DNA from: Bacteroidota bacterium
GTDB lineage: Bacteria > Bacteroidota > Bacteroidia > Bacteroidales > UBA10428
Assembly: GCA_003252385.1 (NCBI GenBank)
Contig: QKEH01000051.1
Span: forward strand, 1 to 33,741
Direction of reading: 5' to 3'
DNA: 33,741 bases
Positions within the stretch are counted from its first letter, which is position 1. Each line of letters opens with the position of its first letter. A program made the translations under genes and the position numbers. The notes below the pieces were generated by a model that saw only the letters and a list, made by a program, of their open reading frames with translations, did no database searches and was not told where the DNA came from. Shown here piece after piece: positions 16,770 through 24,875 of this stretch.

Positions 16770-17570
16770 TTAATAGTAATCCCCCGACCCGGGAACTACA
16801 TCTTCCAGGGTAGGATCCTGGAATTTACCCATATTCTCTTCCACCATTTTGAAATAATCCTGATCCTGTTTGATCAATTCTTCCTCGTTTTCTGCCTTCC
16901 CAAAGTGGTAGTCAATCTCGTATTTCAGGCTGCCGTCATCGTTGTAAAAGAACCATTTACCATGGCGCTTATTATCGACAAACTGCCCAACAATGTACTT
17001 ATTGCCGTTGGGCCAATAAAATGCATACGCACCGGATACTCTGCCGTCGGCATGGGTACTCAGCATCTTTTGGGTTCCATCGTCAAAATACTGGTTCCAG
17101 ATACCGTGTTTGATATTGTCCTGCCACTGAATCTCCTCCGATATTTTTCCATTTTCATAGTACTTGTACTCCATTCCGCTTTTAGCTCCGTGGTCGTACA
17201 TCTCGGTGGAAGTTACGGCTCCACTGTAGTAACTGTAATAGGTCCACAAACTGTCCTTGAGGCTGCCTAAATAATTGCCTTCGGCGGCCACTTCCCCGTC
17301 TTCGTAAAAGAAACGGGTAAAAACCTGCTGCCGTCCGGTTTTGTATATGAGAACGGCCTTTATTTCTCCGCTTTCGTAGTACCGCTTCATTTGCCCCACA
17401 GGAGCCCCGTCCTTAAACTGCCCGATATACATGGGCTTTCCGTTCGGGTAATTTTTTTGCCAGTAGCCCTGCATACGTCCCTGTGCATCGGTTTGGTTCA
17501 GGGTGTCGGGCTGCGCCTGAAGGAGTGCCGAAAATATCCCAAGTTGAAGTAGTAAAAGAAAATATCGCAT
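16770..17570 (-). CDS. MORN-repeat protein (YwqK-like), exported
   Basis: From the ATG at 17570 the protein has 266 residues and a signal peptide (MRYFLLLLQLGIFSALLQAQ). The body is a row of about eight MORN-like units of the form G-x-W/Y...YY-x-x-G (for example GYWQKNYPNGK, VGQMKRYYESGE, HGIWNQYFDDG, HGKWFFYNDDGS). Such repeats are beta-hairpin scaffolds with no assigned reaction; databases often call them YwqK-family antitoxin, but no toxin partner is visible. The frame extends upstream to 17753, but that part overlaps the divergent regulator and is not coding-like. It is the first gene of the operon with the protease, xseA and xseB. Confidence 0.85.
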   Translation of the reverse strand: MRYFLLLLQLGIFSALLQAQPDTLNQTDAQGRMQGYWQKNYPNGKPMYIGQFKDGAPVGQMKRYYESGEIKAVLIYKTGRQQVFTRFFYEDGEVAAEGNYLGSLKDSLWTYYSYYSGAVTSTEMYDHGAKSGMEYKYYENGKISEEIQWQDNIKHGIWNQYFDDGTQKMLSTHADGRVSGAYAFYWPNGNKYIVGQFVDNKRHGKWFFYNDDGSLKYEIDYHFGKAENEEELIKQDQDYFKMVEENMGKFQDPTLEDVVPGSGDYY

Positions 17571-17590
17571 AGTAAAAAAGTTTACGGCAC

Positions 17591-17619
17591 TAAAAATACG
17601 GAATTTATTTATTCCCCAA
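17591..17619 (-). promoter_or_regulatory. Weak Bacteroidota-type promoter for the MORN-protease-xseAB operon
   Basis: On the minus strand TTG (17619-17617), an 18-base spacer and TATTTTTA (17598-17591, one mismatch to TAnnTTTG). The start would be about 15 bases before the ATG at 17570. Confidence 0.4.
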
Positions 17620-17677
17620 GTGCAAAACCCTGTACGGTGACCATACGAACCCATCCGTAGCAAGTAACCAGATGGTA

Positions 17678-17708
17678 TTGTAAAGCCAGTTGGCTTTTTG
17701 TATACTTG
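17678..17708 (+). promoter_or_regulatory. Promoter of the WYL regulator with an embedded inverted repeat
   Basis: TTG (17678-17680), a 20-base spacer and TATACTTG (17701-17708, one mismatch). The spacer contains AAAGCCA-GT-TGGCTTT (17682-17697), a 7-bp inverted repeat placed so that a bound protein would block the polymerase. Autoregulation by the gene that follows is a reasonable inference. The two-base gap makes an RNA hairpin unlikely. Confidence 0.5.
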
Positions 17709-17724
17709 ACAAAATTTCGCAGCC

Positions 17725-18684
17725 ATGAACCGGATCGACCGTTTAACGGCCATACTTATTCAGCTTCAGACCAAACGATGGATCACGGCATCTGAAATAG
17801 CCGACCGTCATGAGGTGAGTCTTCGTACCATTTACCGCGATATCCGCTCGCTGGAAGAAGCCGGCGTACCCATAGGAGCTGCTGCAGGCAAGGGCTACTT
17901 TATTGTAGATGGTTACCATTTGCCCCCGGTAATGTTTACCCGCGAAGAAGCCGGCGCCATGCTCATAGCAGGGAAACTCCTGGACAAGCTCAGCGACAAA
18001 TCGCTCCAAACGGCTTATGCGGCAGCCATCGACAAAATAAAATCGATACTTCCATCCACCGAACGCGATACGTTGGAAGGACTGAACGACCAGATTGTTA
18101 TCTACCACAACGAATCGGGATCGGCCGAGGGTTACCCCAACAATTTTTTATTGACCATTCAGAAAGCCCTTATGGAAGGGAAGTGTCTGCAAATAGATTA
18201 TCACGCCGGCTACAATTATCAAAAAACCAAAGAACGAAGGGTTGACCCCCACGGGCTGATCTTTTACAGCAATGCCTGGCACCTGATTGCCTACTGCCAG
18301 TTGCGCAAGGCAGTTCGCGACTTTCGTCTGGACCGTATGCAGCAGGTGCGAATGATTTCGGATTGTGCCAGCCCAAAAAATCCGGACGAACTGAAGAATT
18401 ACCTCCACAACCACTGGCAAACAATTCAACTTACCGAAGCCCGGGTTTGGTTCGATGAAAAAGTACTCAGTGCCCTGACTCCGTCAAAATATTATTTTGG
18501 TTATGTCGATGAAGAAAGAACCTCTGATGGAGCAGTGTTGACCTTTGCCATTTCCGATTTGCATTACCTCGGCAGCTGGTTGATGTCATTTGGCAGGAAT
18601 TGTAAAATACAGGAACCCGATGCACTGCGTCAAACCATTGTGAATACCGTAGAACATCTGGCCGAAATTTATCTTTCCAAATAG
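17725..18684 (+). CDS. YafY-type transcription regulator with HTH and WYL domain
   Basis: A 319-residue regulator. The N-terminal winged helix-turn-helix reads RLTAILIQLQTKRWITASEI followed by EVSLRTIYRDIRSLEEAG, the DeoR/HTH_11 pattern. It continues GVPIGAAAGKGYFIVDGYHLPP. The WYL domain (about 150-230) has LIFYSNAWHLIAYC and VRDFRLDRM, a pocket that in other members senses nucleic acids or small ligands. A C-terminal WCX extension completes the usual length. The effector is unknown. The gene is divergent from the MORN operon, and the inverted repeat in its promoter suggests self-control. A DUF3795 gene follows 83 bases downstream. Confidence 0.9.
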   Translation: MNRIDRLTAILIQLQTKRWITASEIADRHEVSLRTIYRDIRSLEEAGVPIGAAAGKGYFIVDGYHLPPVMFTREEAGAMLIAGKLLDKLSDKSLQTAYAAAIDKIKSILPSTERDTLEGLNDQIVIYHNESGSAEGYPNNFLLTIQKALMEGKCLQIDYHAGYNYQKTKERRVDPHGLIFYSNAWHLIAYCQLRKAVRDFRLDRMQQVRMISDCASPKNPDELKNYLHNHWQTIQLTEARVWFDEKVLSALTPSKYYFGYVDEERTSDGAVLTFAISDLHYLGSWLMSFGRNCKIQEPDALRQTIVNTVEHLAEIYLSK

Positions 18685-18767
18685 AAATTAGCGAAAAATT
18701 ACAATGCTGACATAGGGTTGTCACACGCTGTTCCCAGCTTTGCCCAATAACTGATACCAAACAAATT

Positions 18768-19109
18768 ATGCAAACACAACTTATTGCCGCTTGCGGATTG
18801 TACTGTGCGAACTGCAGAACCTTTAAAAAAGGAAAATGCCCTGGCTGTGCCCAGAAGCAAAATGCCAGCTGGTGCAAAATCCGTACCTGCTGCCTGGATA
18901 AAAACATAGCCAATTGCAGCGATTGCGAGGAGCATATCAACCCCATGGACTGTGCAAAATACAACAACTTTATTTCCCGCACCATCGGGTTCATTACCCA
19001 AACCGACCGGTCGCTTTGTATTGACTACCTAAGAAAACACAGTGCCGACCGCTTTGTGGAGCACATGAATGAAATGCAGATTATGAGTATGCCTAGCCGT
19101 AAAAAGTAA
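18768..19109 (+). CDS. DUF3795 cysteine-rich protein
   Basis: A 113-residue cytoplasmic protein, very cysteine-rich in its first 64 residues: ACGLYCANC, KCPGCAQ, WCKIRTCC, NCSDCEEH, MDCAKY. CGLYC..C followed by CPGC is the DUF3795 signature. The pattern suggests zinc or iron-sulfur binding, but no activity is established. The C-terminal part is helical and basic at the end. It lies on the same strand after the WYL regulator, possibly as its target or partner; no strong promoter is visible in the 83-base gap. Confidence 0.85.
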   Translation: MQTQLIAACGLYCANCRTFKKGKCPGCAQKQNASWCKIRTCCLDKNIANCSDCEEHINPMDCAKYNNFISRTIGFITQTDRSLCIDYLRKHSADRFVEHMNEMQIMSMPSRKK

Positions 19110-19213
19110 GAAGGAGCCCTCCTGCCCCTCAGATCACCTCATGCCAGACAGAAAAAAATCGCCGTCAATAAACTATTTACCCTCCATCGGGTTTCTCCAG
19201 GGCAGCGTAGTAG

Positions 19214-19245
19214 TTGCCGGTGATCCTAATTAATAGTTATATTTG
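19214..19245 (+). promoter_or_regulatory. Bacteroidota-type promoter for the ZIP transporter
   Basis: TTG (19214-19216), a 21-base spacer and TATATTTG (19238-19245), a perfect TAnnTTTG. The start would be near 19251. This excludes an upstream in-frame ATG at 19214 and supports the start at 19265. Confidence 0.65.
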
Positions 19246-19264
19246 TCGCTTCAAAAAGAATATC

Positions 19265-20029
19265 ATGGAAGTTTGGTTGGGTACTTTGTTGAGCGTTTCT
19301 CTAATTAGTTCCATCTCTCTGGTAGGGGTGTTTTTTCTGGCTCTTAAGAAAGAACGTTTGGCCAACCTACAGCTGGTATTGGTAGGCCTGGCTACCGGAA
19401 GCTTACTGGGAGGTGCCTTCTTTCACCTGCTCCCCGAGTCGTTCGAAGCCTTCGATCACAGCATGACTGCCCCACTCCTGCTTACTGTGGGCTTTATGAT
19501 TTTTTTTATTCTGGAACGTTTTCTCCATTGGCACCACAACCATACCGAGGGCATTAATAGTACTTCAACCATAAAGCCCTTTGGCACCGTAAATCTGGTT
19601 GCCGATATGTTTCATAATTTCCTGGACGGGGTGCTTATTGCAGCGGCCTACAGTTATTCGTCGGAGGTAGGTATGGCCACCACAGTGATCGTGCTAATTC
19701 ATGAACTTCCCCAGGAAATAGGCGACTTTGGAGTGCTTCTGCATGCCGGCTTTTCTCGCAGGAAAGCGCTGATTTTTAATTTTCTGTCGGCCTGCACAGC
19801 TTTTATTGGCGCCTTGGCTGTGCTTCTTATGGGACAGCATGCGGCCGATTTTTCGCAATACATACTTCCCATTGCAGCCGGAGGTTTTATTTACCTGGCT
19901 GCCGCCGATTTAATCCCGGAACTCCACACCGAAAAAGTTACCAAACGTTCCGTATACCAGTTTCTGGCTTTGCTTGCCGGTTTGGGCCTGCTTATGGCCA
20001 TGTCGTACATGAGCGAACACCACCATTAA
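19265..20029 (+). CDS. ZIP-family divalent metal transporter
   Basis: A 254-residue inner-membrane protein with about eight membrane helices. It has the ZIP metal-site helices: HNFLDGVLIAAA in TM4 and HELPQEIGDFGVLLHAG in TM5. TM2 has FHLLPESFEAF, and a short histidine-rich loop (HWHHNHTE) lies between TM3 and TM4. The C-terminus ends SEHHH. ZIP proteins bring zinc, iron or manganese into the cytoplasm; which metal cannot be told. The HELPQEIGD form is the one seen in the LIV-1/GufA-like branch. Its start is set by the promoter at 19214-19245. The next gene has its own promoter. Confidence 0.92.
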   Translation: MEVWLGTLLSVSLISSISLVGVFFLALKKERLANLQLVLVGLATGSLLGGAFFHLLPESFEAFDHSMTAPLLLTVGFMIFFILERFLHWHHNHTEGINSTSTIKPFGTVNLVADMFHNFLDGVLIAAAYSYSSEVGMATTVIVLIHELPQEIGDFGVLLHAGFSRRKALIFNFLSACTAFIGALAVLLMGQHAADFSQYILPIAAGGFIYLAAADLIPELHTEKVTKRSVYQFLALLAGLGLLMAMSYMSEHHH

Positions 20030-20081
20030 GCACCTTCCCCAACTGACAAAAATACTCCGTCAATAATTTGCAGGGTTTTTG

Positions 20082-20113
20082 TTGCGGCCAATGTCCAGAT
20101 CGTACTAATTTTA
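20082..20113 (+). promoter_or_regulatory. Promoter-like element very close to the TPR gene start
   Basis: TTG (20082-20084), a 21-base spacer and TAATTTTA (20106-20113, one mismatch to TAnnTTTG). The predicted transcription start falls on or next to the ATG at 20118, so the mRNA could be leaderless or nearly so. Confidence 0.45.
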
Positions 20114-20117
20114 GCCT

Positions 20118-22298
20118 ATGACATTTTCCGAAATACAAAAACACTATAAACAGATACAGGATGCTGTTTTAGGAAAGCGCCTGCACGATGCCTTCCAAAT
20201 ACTCAATAAAACCTGTAGCCAGATTCACTCTTCCGATATTCAGAACCGATACCGGAGCCTGGAGGATACCTATCAGAATATGTTGAAATACTCGTTCGGC
20301 ATCACGTCCGACCCCGAGCGGAACACTATATACAACAAGCTCCGGCAATCCATGCTGGAACTCTCGGACGACATCCGCGAACAGTGGATTCGCGACATGA
20401 ACCTGTTCGATCGTAAGGAAATGCTGAATACGATTATGCATTTCGAAGCTCGTTTTCTGACCGATCCACAAACGGTACCCGCTGTTCTGGAACAAAAAAA
20501 AGTGTCGCCCGGCGCCTCGGTAACTCATGCACAGTACATCTCGCAACTGTTCTATTCGTTCTATTTAAAGAGGGAGTGGAACGAAGAAACCTGCAACCTG
20601 CTTACCTCAATATGTCACTCCCGTGAAACAGCACCCTCCATTAAGGCTCAACTGATTTCGGCCTGTACCCTGTCCTTGTTACGCCATTTTGACCGTAACA
20701 ATTTTATCCTGCATTACGAACTTGCCGGATACGAGCTCCCCGAAGTGCGTCAACGGGCACTGGTAGGCCTTTTTCTCGCCATTCTGCAATACCAACAACG
20801 CCTTCCGTTGTATTCTTCATTAACCAACCGGCTGGGCATGATTTCCGACAATACGAAATTTCAGGAACGGCTGCTGGCCATCATGATCCAGTTTATTCGG
20901 GCCAGTGAAACGGAAAAGATTACCCGGAAAATACAGGATGAAATTGTTCCTGAAGTGCTAAAAATGAAGAACGAGCTACAGGATAAACTTAACCTCGACG
21001 AATTGCTCAACCAGGAAAATTTCGAAGAGAAAAACCCCGACTGGCAGAATTTCTTTAAAGATGCTCCCGATGTATACCAAAAGCTGGAACAATTCTCCCA
21101 GATGCAAATTGAAGGAGCCGATGTATTTATGGGAGCCTTTGCCATGCTCAAACATTTTCCCTTTTTTAAGGAAATGGCCAACTGGTTTATTCCGTTCCAG
21201 GCCGGCCATGAGGCTGTTATCAAAGCATTCGACGGAATTTCAGAAGGCATTGATGTGCCCGCCTTTACCGAAGGCCTCGAACAGTCTACCGTGTTGTGCA
21301 ATTCCGACAAGTACTCCTTCTGCCTGAACATGATGCAGATGCCTTCGGAACAACGAAAAATGATGCTGGAACTCTTCAATATGGAACTCAAGGCCATGAA
21401 CGAAATGATGGACGATGAATTCCGGATGAATGCAGAGTCAAAAAGCAAAATTATCCATACCCAGTATATTCAGGATCTGTATCGGTTTTTTAAGATCAAT
21501 CCCCTGCGAAAGGAATTTCCCGGTTTGTTCGATACGGAAATCGACCTGTTGGATTCCTCCATGCTCAGCCTTCTGTTTAAGGATCGACACAGCGTAAAAA
21601 ACCTGGCCGAGTTCTATTTTGCCCGCGACCGCTATCCGGAAGCCCTTAAGCTTTTCACCTGGCTCAACAGCCAGGAAAGCTCCTTTGAACTGTTGGAAAA
21701 GATGGGTTTCTGCGCCCAGAAACTGAACGATTATCCTTTAGCCATTGAACTCTATAAACAAGCCGAACTTTTCGATCAGCACAAAGTATGGCTCCAAAAG
21801 AAACTCGGTTACTGTTACCGTAAAACCGGACACTTTCAGACTGCCATTGAATACTACAACCACATCATTAAAGCCGAGCCAAAAGATTTAACCAACCTGG
21901 CCTATCTGGGACAATTGCACATGGACATCGAAGATTTTGAGGAGGCGCTTCGATACTACTATCAGGTGGAATACCAGAACCCCAGTAATCCGAAAGTATA
22001 CCGTCCCATCGGCTGGTGTTCCTTTGTGCTGGGTCGGCACGAAACGGCTATTAAGTATTTCAACAAGGTACTGATGGGCAAACCCGGCAAGAGCGATTAC
22101 CTCAACCTGGGCCATGCGTATTGGGTATCGGGCAAACTCCCCGAATGCCTAGACGCGTACCGAAATGCGTTACGCACATCCGGCTACGACTCCCAATGGT
22201 TCCGCGATACCTTTATGCTTGACAGCACTTACCTGCTTCGTAGCGGGTTTGAAGAACTGGATCTTATGCTCATGGTTGATTACGTGTTGCTGGGCTAA
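20118..22298 (+). CDS. Tetratricopeptide-repeat protein
   Basis: A 726-residue protein, entirely helical in character, without signal peptide or membrane segment. The first 480 residues show no family I recognise. The C-terminal part (about 500-700) has at least five TPR units, for example AEFYFARDRYPEALKLFTWL, YPLAIELYKQAELF, FQTAIEYYNHIIKAEPKD, FEEALRYYYQVEYQNPSN and HETAIKYFNKVLMGKPG. TPR arrays serve as protein-protein docking surfaces. Its partner is unknown. The stop lies 1 base from the stop of the convergent CapA-like gene. Confidence 0.88.
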   Translation: MTFSEIQKHYKQIQDAVLGKRLHDAFQILNKTCSQIHSSDIQNRYRSLEDTYQNMLKYSFGITSDPERNTIYNKLRQSMLELSDDIREQWIRDMNLFDRKEMLNTIMHFEARFLTDPQTVPAVLEQKKVSPGASVTHAQYISQLFYSFYLKREWNEETCNLLTSICHSRETAPSIKAQLISACTLSLLRHFDRNNFILHYELAGYELPEVRQRALVGLFLAILQYQQRLPLYSSLTNRLGMISDNTKFQERLLAIMIQFIRASETEKITRKIQDEIVPEVLKMKNELQDKLNLDELLNQENFEEKNPDWQNFFKDAPDVYQKLEQFSQMQIEGADVFMGAFAMLKHFPFFKEMANWFIPFQAGHEAVIKAFDGISEGIDVPAFTEGLEQSTVLCNSDKYSFCLNMMQMPSEQRKMMLELFNMELKAMNEMMDDEFRMNAESKSKIIHTQYIQDLYRFFKINPLRKEFPGLFDTEIDLLDSSMLSLLFKDRHSVKNLAEFYFARDRYPEALKLFTWLNSQESSFELLEKMGFCAQKLNDYPLAIELYKQAELFDQHKVWLQKKLGYCYRKTGHFQTAIEYYNHIIKAEPKDLTNLAYLGQLHMDIEDFEEALRYYYQVEYQNPSNPKVYRPIGWCSFVLGRHETAIKYFNKVLMGKPGKSDYLNLGHAYWVSGKLPECLDAYRNALRTSGYDSQWFRDTFMLDSTYLLRSGFEELDLMLMVDYVLLG

Positions 22299-22299
22299 C

Positions 22300-23508
22300 T
22301 TAATCTTTTGCCGGCAGTACAAACACCCCTTCGTTAGTAAGCCGTAGATCCGCCTCCGGGAAGTCAGCCTTCATCAGTTCCTGAAGTTTTGTTATAGCTC
22401 TGCGCTGCGGGTCGGGTTTGGCACCCCCTTCGCCCGGCTGATGCACAGGAACCACTTTACCGCCGAGAAACTCACCACGGTTATCGACCTGAATGTTAAT
22501 AAGAGGCGCTATTCCATTGGGGCCGGAAAGATTGAACCGGGAATAGGTGGAAAAATTCCCCAAGCTATATGCAATAAACCTGCCCTTATACACTTCCACC
22601 GCCCGGGTTACATGTGGCCCGTGGCCAATCAGCACATCAGCACCGGCATCAATGGCACGATGGGCAAAATCGTACACGTTCCCGCGGTTGCCTCCGAGGA
22701 AAGTTTCCGTTTCGCGCGTAACATGCTGACGATCGGCACCCTCGGCCCCACCATGAAACGAAACCAGGGTAATATCGCAGGTATCACTTAGAAAGGAGAT
22801 GATTTCGAGCGCTTTTTGAGTGTCGCGCATATCCATAACCCCAGAGTTGGGTGAGAAAGCACAAAAACCAATTCGTAATCCCCTGGATTCAAATATTACA
22901 TAAGGCCGCTGCGTAAACCCGGCATAGGGAATTCCGGCCTCCTCAAGCAGTTTGGATTCATGAGCACGCCCCTCCGGCCCAAAATCGTTCACATGGTTAT
23001 TGGCCACCCCTACCACATTGAAACCAGCATCGGTAATGCAATCCAAATACGCATCGGGCATGCGGAACACATAGCAGGTTTTGGGATCCTTACAAGTCTT
23101 GGGAACACCTTGGGTGCCTGCAAATACCCCTTCCAAATTGCAAAAGCGGATATCTCCTTCCCGAATAAAAGCTTTCACCGGCTCCAGAAGAGGTGTGCAA
23201 TTATTGCCTGCCGGCAAATAGGATGCCTCCGGATAGTTAGTTCCCAACATTACATCGCCCACCATCACAATCGAAATACTTTCAGCCGATTGGGAAATCA
23301 GGATGCTGTCGCCGGCTGACAGGATTTGCGTCTGAGTTGGAAGAGAATCGACCTGTTTATCGGAATCCAGCAACTTGGGCTCCACTCGATCCCACGTTGC
23401 TCCAGGGTTCACAGAAAGGGTCTGCTTATCGGTGGTAAGAGAATCCTGAGCCGGACAAAGAACACCGCCACCTATAAAAAATAACGAAAGAAGAATGAAT
23501 TTTTGCAT
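22300..23508 (-). CDS. CapA-family (PGA_cap) metallophosphatase-like protein, exported
   Basis: A 402-residue protein with a signal peptide (MQKFILLSLFFIGGGVLCPAQ) and a low-complexity linker to about residue 75. The CapA domain follows: VMVGDVMLGTNYPE, FCNLEGVFAG, VVGVANNHVNDFGPEG, VSFHGGAEG, GADVLIGHGPHVTRAVE and IAYSLGNFS. The D, N, H metal-site motifs of the calcineurin-like fold are all present. CapA in Bacillus takes part in poly-gamma-glutamate capsule assembly, but most family members, like this one with no pgs/cap neighbours, have no shown function. It lies downstream of the M23 peptidase gene on the same strand with a 104-base gap. Confidence 0.9.
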   Translation of the reverse strand: MQKFILLSLFFIGGGVLCPAQDSLTTDKQTLSVNPGATWDRVEPKLLDSDKQVDSLPTQTQILSAGDSILISQSAESISIVMVGDVMLGTNYPEASYLPAGNNCTPLLEPVKAFIREGDIRFCNLEGVFAGTQGVPKTCKDPKTCYVFRMPDAYLDCITDAGFNVVGVANNHVNDFGPEGRAHESKLLEEAGIPYAGFTQRPYVIFESRGLRIGFCAFSPNSGVMDMRDTQKALEIISFLSDTCDITLVSFHGGAEGADRQHVTRETETFLGGNRGNVYDFAHRAIDAGADVLIGHGPHVTRAVEVYKGRFIAYSLGNFSTYSRFNLSGPNGIAPLINIQVDNRGEFLGGKVVPVHQPGEGGAKPDPQRRAITKLQELMKADFPEADLRLTNEGVFVLPAKD

Positions 23509-23557
23509 GGTAAAGTAGTTACATTATAGCACCATCCGTAATATTCGGATACGCCGT

Positions 23558-23586
23558 CAAAGTAAATACAATTCCCTATGCGTCAG
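23558..23586 (-). promoter_or_regulatory. Possible promoter for the CapA-like gene
   Basis: On the minus strand CTG (23586-23584), an 18-base spacer and TTACTTTG (23565-23558); each box has one mismatch. The start would be about 40 bases before the ATG at 23508. Confidence 0.3.
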
Positions 23587-23612
23587 AAAAAATATTATAA
23601 ACGGTTACCGGA

Positions 23613-24584
23613 TTAATCGAAGGTTTGTCCCGATTTCTGCGAAAGTTCAATAAGGTCTTCGTATTCCACTGCCGTCAGATCGTTGAAATAGTAGTTCACC
23701 GGATTCACTTTTTCACCATTAAGGGAAACCTCGTAGTGCAAATGCGGCGCTGTGGAAAGCCCGGAATTGCCAACATAGCCAATCACATCGCCTCGTTTAA
23801 CCTGTTGCCCCACACGTACTTTGAATGCACTGCAATGGCCATAAAGGGTTTCGTATCCAAAACCGTGATCCACCACAATTTTGTTCCCATACCCCCTTTT
23901 GGACGAATTCAACTCGGAAACTACTCCGTCGCCGGTGGCATAAATTTCGGTTCCGCTGGGTGCGGTAAAGTCCATGCCGTAATGGAATTTACGAATCTTA
24001 TATATGGGATGAATCCGGTATCCCCAACCACTGGCAGTCTTCTTTAAATCCTTATTCGAAATGGGTTGTATGGCCGGTATGCAAGCCAACATTTGCTCCT
24101 TGTTTTTGGCCAGGTCAATAATTTCGTCGTAAGAGGTGGATTGCACGTACACCTTTTTCATAATCTTATCCAGGCGCGATTTCACCCCAATTACCAATTC
24201 GGAATTTTCCATTTTTTCCAAATCACGATAACTGTTGGTACCTCCGGTGCCCGCTTCCCGAACATCTGAATGAATGGGTTCTGCTTCAAAAATGGTGCGG
24301 TAAATATTATCGTCACGATCCTGTAAATCTTCCAATACAATTTCGAGTTTGCTCAACTCATCATTGAAGAACTCATAATTGGCCTTCAGCTCACTAATTT
24401 GACGTTTGAGCCCTTTTTCCTTGGGAGAATCGAAGAATAGCGAAAAAATCAAAAAATAGATAACCGCCACAACCACACTCGCCATGAAGTAGGTTAAAAA
24501 CACGAAGATCTTCTCTTTGCTGGAACGGGCTACCTGAACATAGCTCAGCGATTCCGGATTAAATTTGTACTTATGTTTCGCCAT
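23613..24584 (-). CDS. M23 (LytM-type) metallopeptidase, membrane-anchored
   Basis: A 323-residue protein with a cytoplasmic N-terminus, one membrane helix (about 27-50), a coiled-coil (about 55-92) and a C-terminal LytM domain. Zinc ligands H201 and D205 (HYGMD) and H283 (HLHYEV), with catalytic histidines H250 and H281, are all present, so it should be active. M23 enzymes cut peptide bridges of peptidoglycan. The TM plus coiled-coil plus LytM layout is that of cell-wall remodelling enzymes. It is divergent from alaS, a pairing common in Bacteroidota. Confidence 0.93.
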   Translation of the reverse strand: MAKHKYKFNPESLSYVQVARSSKEKIFVFLTYFMASVVVAVIYFLIFSLFFDSPKEKGLKRQISELKANYEFFNDELSKLEIVLEDLQDRDDNIYRTIFEAEPIHSDVREAGTGGTNSYRDLEKMENSELVIGVKSRLDKIMKKVYVQSTSYDEIIDLAKNKEQMLACIPAIQPISNKDLKKTASGWGYRIHPIYKIRKFHYGMDFTAPSGTEIYATGDGVVSELNSSKRGYGNKIVVDHGFGYETLYGHCSAFKVRVGQQVKRGDVIGYVGNSGLSTAPHLHYEVSLNGEKVNPVNYYFNDLTAVEYEDLIELSQKSGQTFD

Positions 24585-24799
24585 AGCGTTCTTTTTGAGA
24601 GTTTTGGGTAAATCTCTTGTAGAGAGCCGTACGGAAAATCCGGATTTTAGGTTTCGCCGTCTGAATCCATGGCGACCATTAAAAATGACCCGCCGTAATA
24701 ATAACCTAAAATTCCTTCTTACGGTTCCGACCCGAAAGGCACGTGATTGTGTTAGCCATTGAATTCAAGGCCTTTATTGCCTTTCCAATCAGACGCGAA

Positions 24800-24830
24800 C
24801 AAATCTAGGAGAAAAAATTTAGTTTTACAA
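24800..24830 (-). promoter_or_regulatory. Bacteroidota-type promoter for the M23 peptidase gene
   Basis: On the minus strand TTG (24830-24828), a 20-base spacer and TAGATTTG (24807-24800), a perfect TAnnTTTG. Transcription from about 24793 gives a leader of about 210 bases in which I see no gene. For alaS on the plus strand only a poor match (TAACTTCG, 24855-24862) is visible. Confidence 0.55.
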
Positions 24831-24875
24831 CTCTGATAAACGCTGGAATGTTAATAACTTCGCAGCCGAAATTTT

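Noticed and set aside
16770-17570. Reading the YwqK/MORN gene as part of a toxin-antitoxin pair.
   Set aside because: No small toxin gene lies next to it; the neighbours are a protease and xseAB, and the protein is exported.
17571-17753. Upstream extension of the MORN-repeat gene.
   Set aside because: It overlaps the divergent WYL regulator and its promoter, and a good signal peptide begins at 17570.
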